NCBI GenBank assembly: GCA_028714615.1
Contig: JAQTMA010000090.1
Location: 1-7,240 of the forward strand
Direction of reading: 5' to 3'
Length of the DNA stretch: 7,240 nt
Source: Anaerolineaceae bacterium
GTDB taxonomy: Bacteria; Chloroflexota; Anaerolineae; Anaerolineales; Anaerolineaceae
Below are positions 6,959-7,240 of this stretch, one piece after another. Positions within the stretch are counted from its first letter, which is position 1; every line of letters begins with the position of its first letter. The position numbers were made by a program, and so were the translations under genes. The notes beneath the pieces were generated by a model that searched no databases, was not told the origin of the DNA, and saw nothing but the letters and a program-made list of their open reading frames with translations.

Positions 6959-6974
6959 CCTGGACATGTACAAC

Positions 6975-6991
6975 TGATTAAAGGATAATCA
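6975..6991 (+). promoter_or_regulatory. pstB ribosome site framed by an inverted repeat
   Basis: AAGGA (6981-6985) sits exactly in the loop between TGATTA (6975-6980) and TAATCA (6986-6991), which are perfect reverse complements. The spacing to the ATG at 6993 is seven bases. The stem is short and AT-rich, so it would be weak. It would present the ribosome site in a single-stranded loop rather than hide it. Confidence 0.45.
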
Positions 6992-6992
6992 A

Positions 6993-7240
6993 ATGAATTT
7001 GCTATCTTTGAATCATCTATTGACCAAGAGAGAAATTATGGCCCCACCGATCACCACCGTAGAAACCCGGCATGACGCCGAAATGAGTGAACTTGGCCCA
7101 ATCAAGATGGAGATCTCTCATCTGGAAGTCTATTACGGGAAATTCCAGGCGCTCGCGGATATCAATATGTTGATACCCGCTAACCGCATCACCGCCATCA
7201 TCGGCCCTTCCGGCTGCGGGAAGTCGACTTTGCTGCGGTC
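6993..7240 (+). CDS. pstB: Phosphate ABC transporter ATPase PstB (3' cut by window)
   Basis: This is the first 82 codons of the ATP-hydrolysing subunit, which sits on the cytoplasmic side of PstCA. The frame is open from 6993 to the window end. It shows [14 protein letters not shown] (46-59), with the aromatic A-loop residue that stacks on adenine, then [14 protein letters not shown] with the Walker A motif at 71-79, a close match to PstB proteins. The signature motif, Walker B and H-loop lie beyond the window. Three in-frame starts are possible: 6993 (AAGGA seven bases upstream), 7038 (a weaker AAGAGAG site) and 7083 (no clear site, but a length closest to E. coli PstB). The 6993 start adds a roughly 25-residue N-terminal extension relative to E. 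coli, and its first 15 codons are AT-rich, unlike the rest, so 7038 is a real alternative. Identity is firm; the start is not. Confidence 0.9.
   Translation, partial: MNLLSLNHLLTKREIMAPPITTVETRHDAEMSELGPIKMEISHLEVYYGKFQALADINMLIPANRITAIIGPSGCGKSTLLR

Overview
The window holds a phosphate-starvation (Pho) locus, with every gene on the + strand. The order is glycosyltransferase - phoB-type response regulator - phoR-type sensor kinase - regulatory gap - pstS - pstC - pstA - pstB (cut by the window end). No gene-free stretch exceeds 140 bases. I see no RNA genes, insertion sequences, CRISPR arrays or attachment sites.

The source is a moderately GC-rich bacterium. PstS is a lipoprotein with a lipobox cysteine followed by a long Ala/Thr/Ser/Pro linker. 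That style, together with the overall protein character, suggests Chloroflexota (Anaerolineae-like). This is an inference from general appearance, not from a marker gene, and I hold it at low to moderate confidence.

Layout: positions 16-1969 hold a GT4-family glycosyltransferase overlapping the response regulator by 8 bases. The kinase follows the regulator after a single base, so the three genes look like one translationally coupled operon whose promoter lies upstream of the window. The 138-base gap at 3729-3866 carries six 11-base-phased repeat units resembling Pho boxes, followed by a good extended -10 promoter and a strong ribosome binding site for pstS. The transporter genes follow: pstS, a 24-base gap, pstC, a 4-base overlap, pstA, a short gap, and pstB up to its Walker A motif.

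How the parts fit: PstS binds phosphate outside the membrane, PstC/PstA form the channel and PstB hydrolyses ATP. PhoR senses phosphate limitation (in known systems through the Pst complex and PhoU) and phosphorylates PhoB, which binds the Pho boxes and activates pst. No phoU is seen; it may lie beyond pstB.

The core is a canonical Pho regulon, and I do not see a new biological system. The points most worth a second look are the 11-base-phased operator array, a perfect 11-base-arm palindrome inside the start of pstC, and the coupling of a glycosyltransferase gene to phoBR.
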